Shown here: positions 5,813 through 5,849 of the stretch, piece after piece
Layout: every line of letters starts with the position of its first letter
Numbering within the stretch: position 1 is the stretch's first letter
NCBI GenBank assembly: GCA_030917445.1
Contig: JAUPUR010000070.1
Location: 1 to 5,849 of the forward strand
Direction: 5' to 3'
Length of the DNA: 5,849 nucleotides
From: Patescibacteria group bacterium
GTDB lineage: Bacteria > Patescibacteriota > Microgenomatia > Levybacterales > UBA12049
Notes under the pieces: model-generated
The model's input: the letters and a program-made list of their open reading frames with translations, nothing else
Database searches by the model: none
Told to the model about the DNA's origin: nothing
Position numbers and translations under genes: made by a program

Positions 5813-5843
5813 TGTCGCGCGGGGGTTACCCCCCGCGCTGACA
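5813..5843. other. GC-rich hairpin (13-bp stem, one bulge, TTAC loop)
   Basis: GCGCGGGGG (5817-5825) pairs perfectly with CCCCCGCGC (5830-5838) around the loop TTAC. The stem extends by TGTC (5813-5816) with GACA (5840-5843) across one bulged T at 5839. It is almost pure G/C in otherwise AT-rich DNA. No T-run follows on the - strand, and only six bases remain after it on the + strand, so it cannot be confirmed as an intrinsic terminator. It lies 18 bp upstream of the -35 box and could insulate the operon from an unseen neighbour. Confidence 0.7.
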
Positions 5844-5849
5844 GTTGAA

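Overview
The window is AT-rich bacterial DNA using the standard code: TAA, TAG and TGA all serve as stops and Trp is TGG. That argues against the recoded lineages that read TGA as Gly or Trp. The two-part layout, the WbbL-type glycosyltransferases and the small three-helix membrane protein with an HHDLH loop resemble, from memory, Candidate Phyla Radiation (Patescibacteria, perhaps Microgenomates) genomes. No marker gene is present, so this placement is tentative.

Layout. Positions 2-444 on the + strand hold two small membrane-protein genes overlapping by ATGA. The first is cut by the window edge. The second ends 2 bp from the 3' end of a converging - strand cluster. That cluster fills 447-5691 and reads, in transcription order: rfbF (glucose-1-phosphate cytidylyltransferase), rfbG (CDP-glucose 4,6-dehydratase), an RmlC/RfbC-like sugar 3,5-epimerase, and three family-2 glycosyltransferases (here GT-A, GT-B, GT-C). 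Junctions are very tight: 23-bp gap, ATGA overlap, 3-bp gap, ATGA overlap, 11-bp overlap. All six genes look intact and very probably form one operon. The 158 bp upstream of rfbF (5692-5849) hold a near-consensus sigma70-type promoter (TTGACA, 17 bp, TATCAT), a possible leader hairpin, and a strikingly GC-rich hairpin at the window edge.

How the genes work together. RfbF makes CDP-D-glucose from glucose-1-phosphate and CTP. RfbG converts it to CDP-4-keto-6-deoxy-D-glucose. The epimerase, with its expected catalytic His, Asp, Tyr and Lys in place, probably acts on C3 and/or C5 of this or a derived intermediate. The glycosyltransferases probably assemble a surface glycan. A 4-ketoreductase, a RfbH/DdhC-type C3 dehydrase and any methyl- or aminotransferase are all absent, so the final sugar cannot be named from this window.

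No tRNA, rRNA, CRISPR array, insertion sequence or integrase was seen. The most interesting points are the unusual combination of CDP-glucose enzymes with an RmlC-type epimerase, the GC-rich hairpin beside the promoter, and the unknown small membrane-protein pair.
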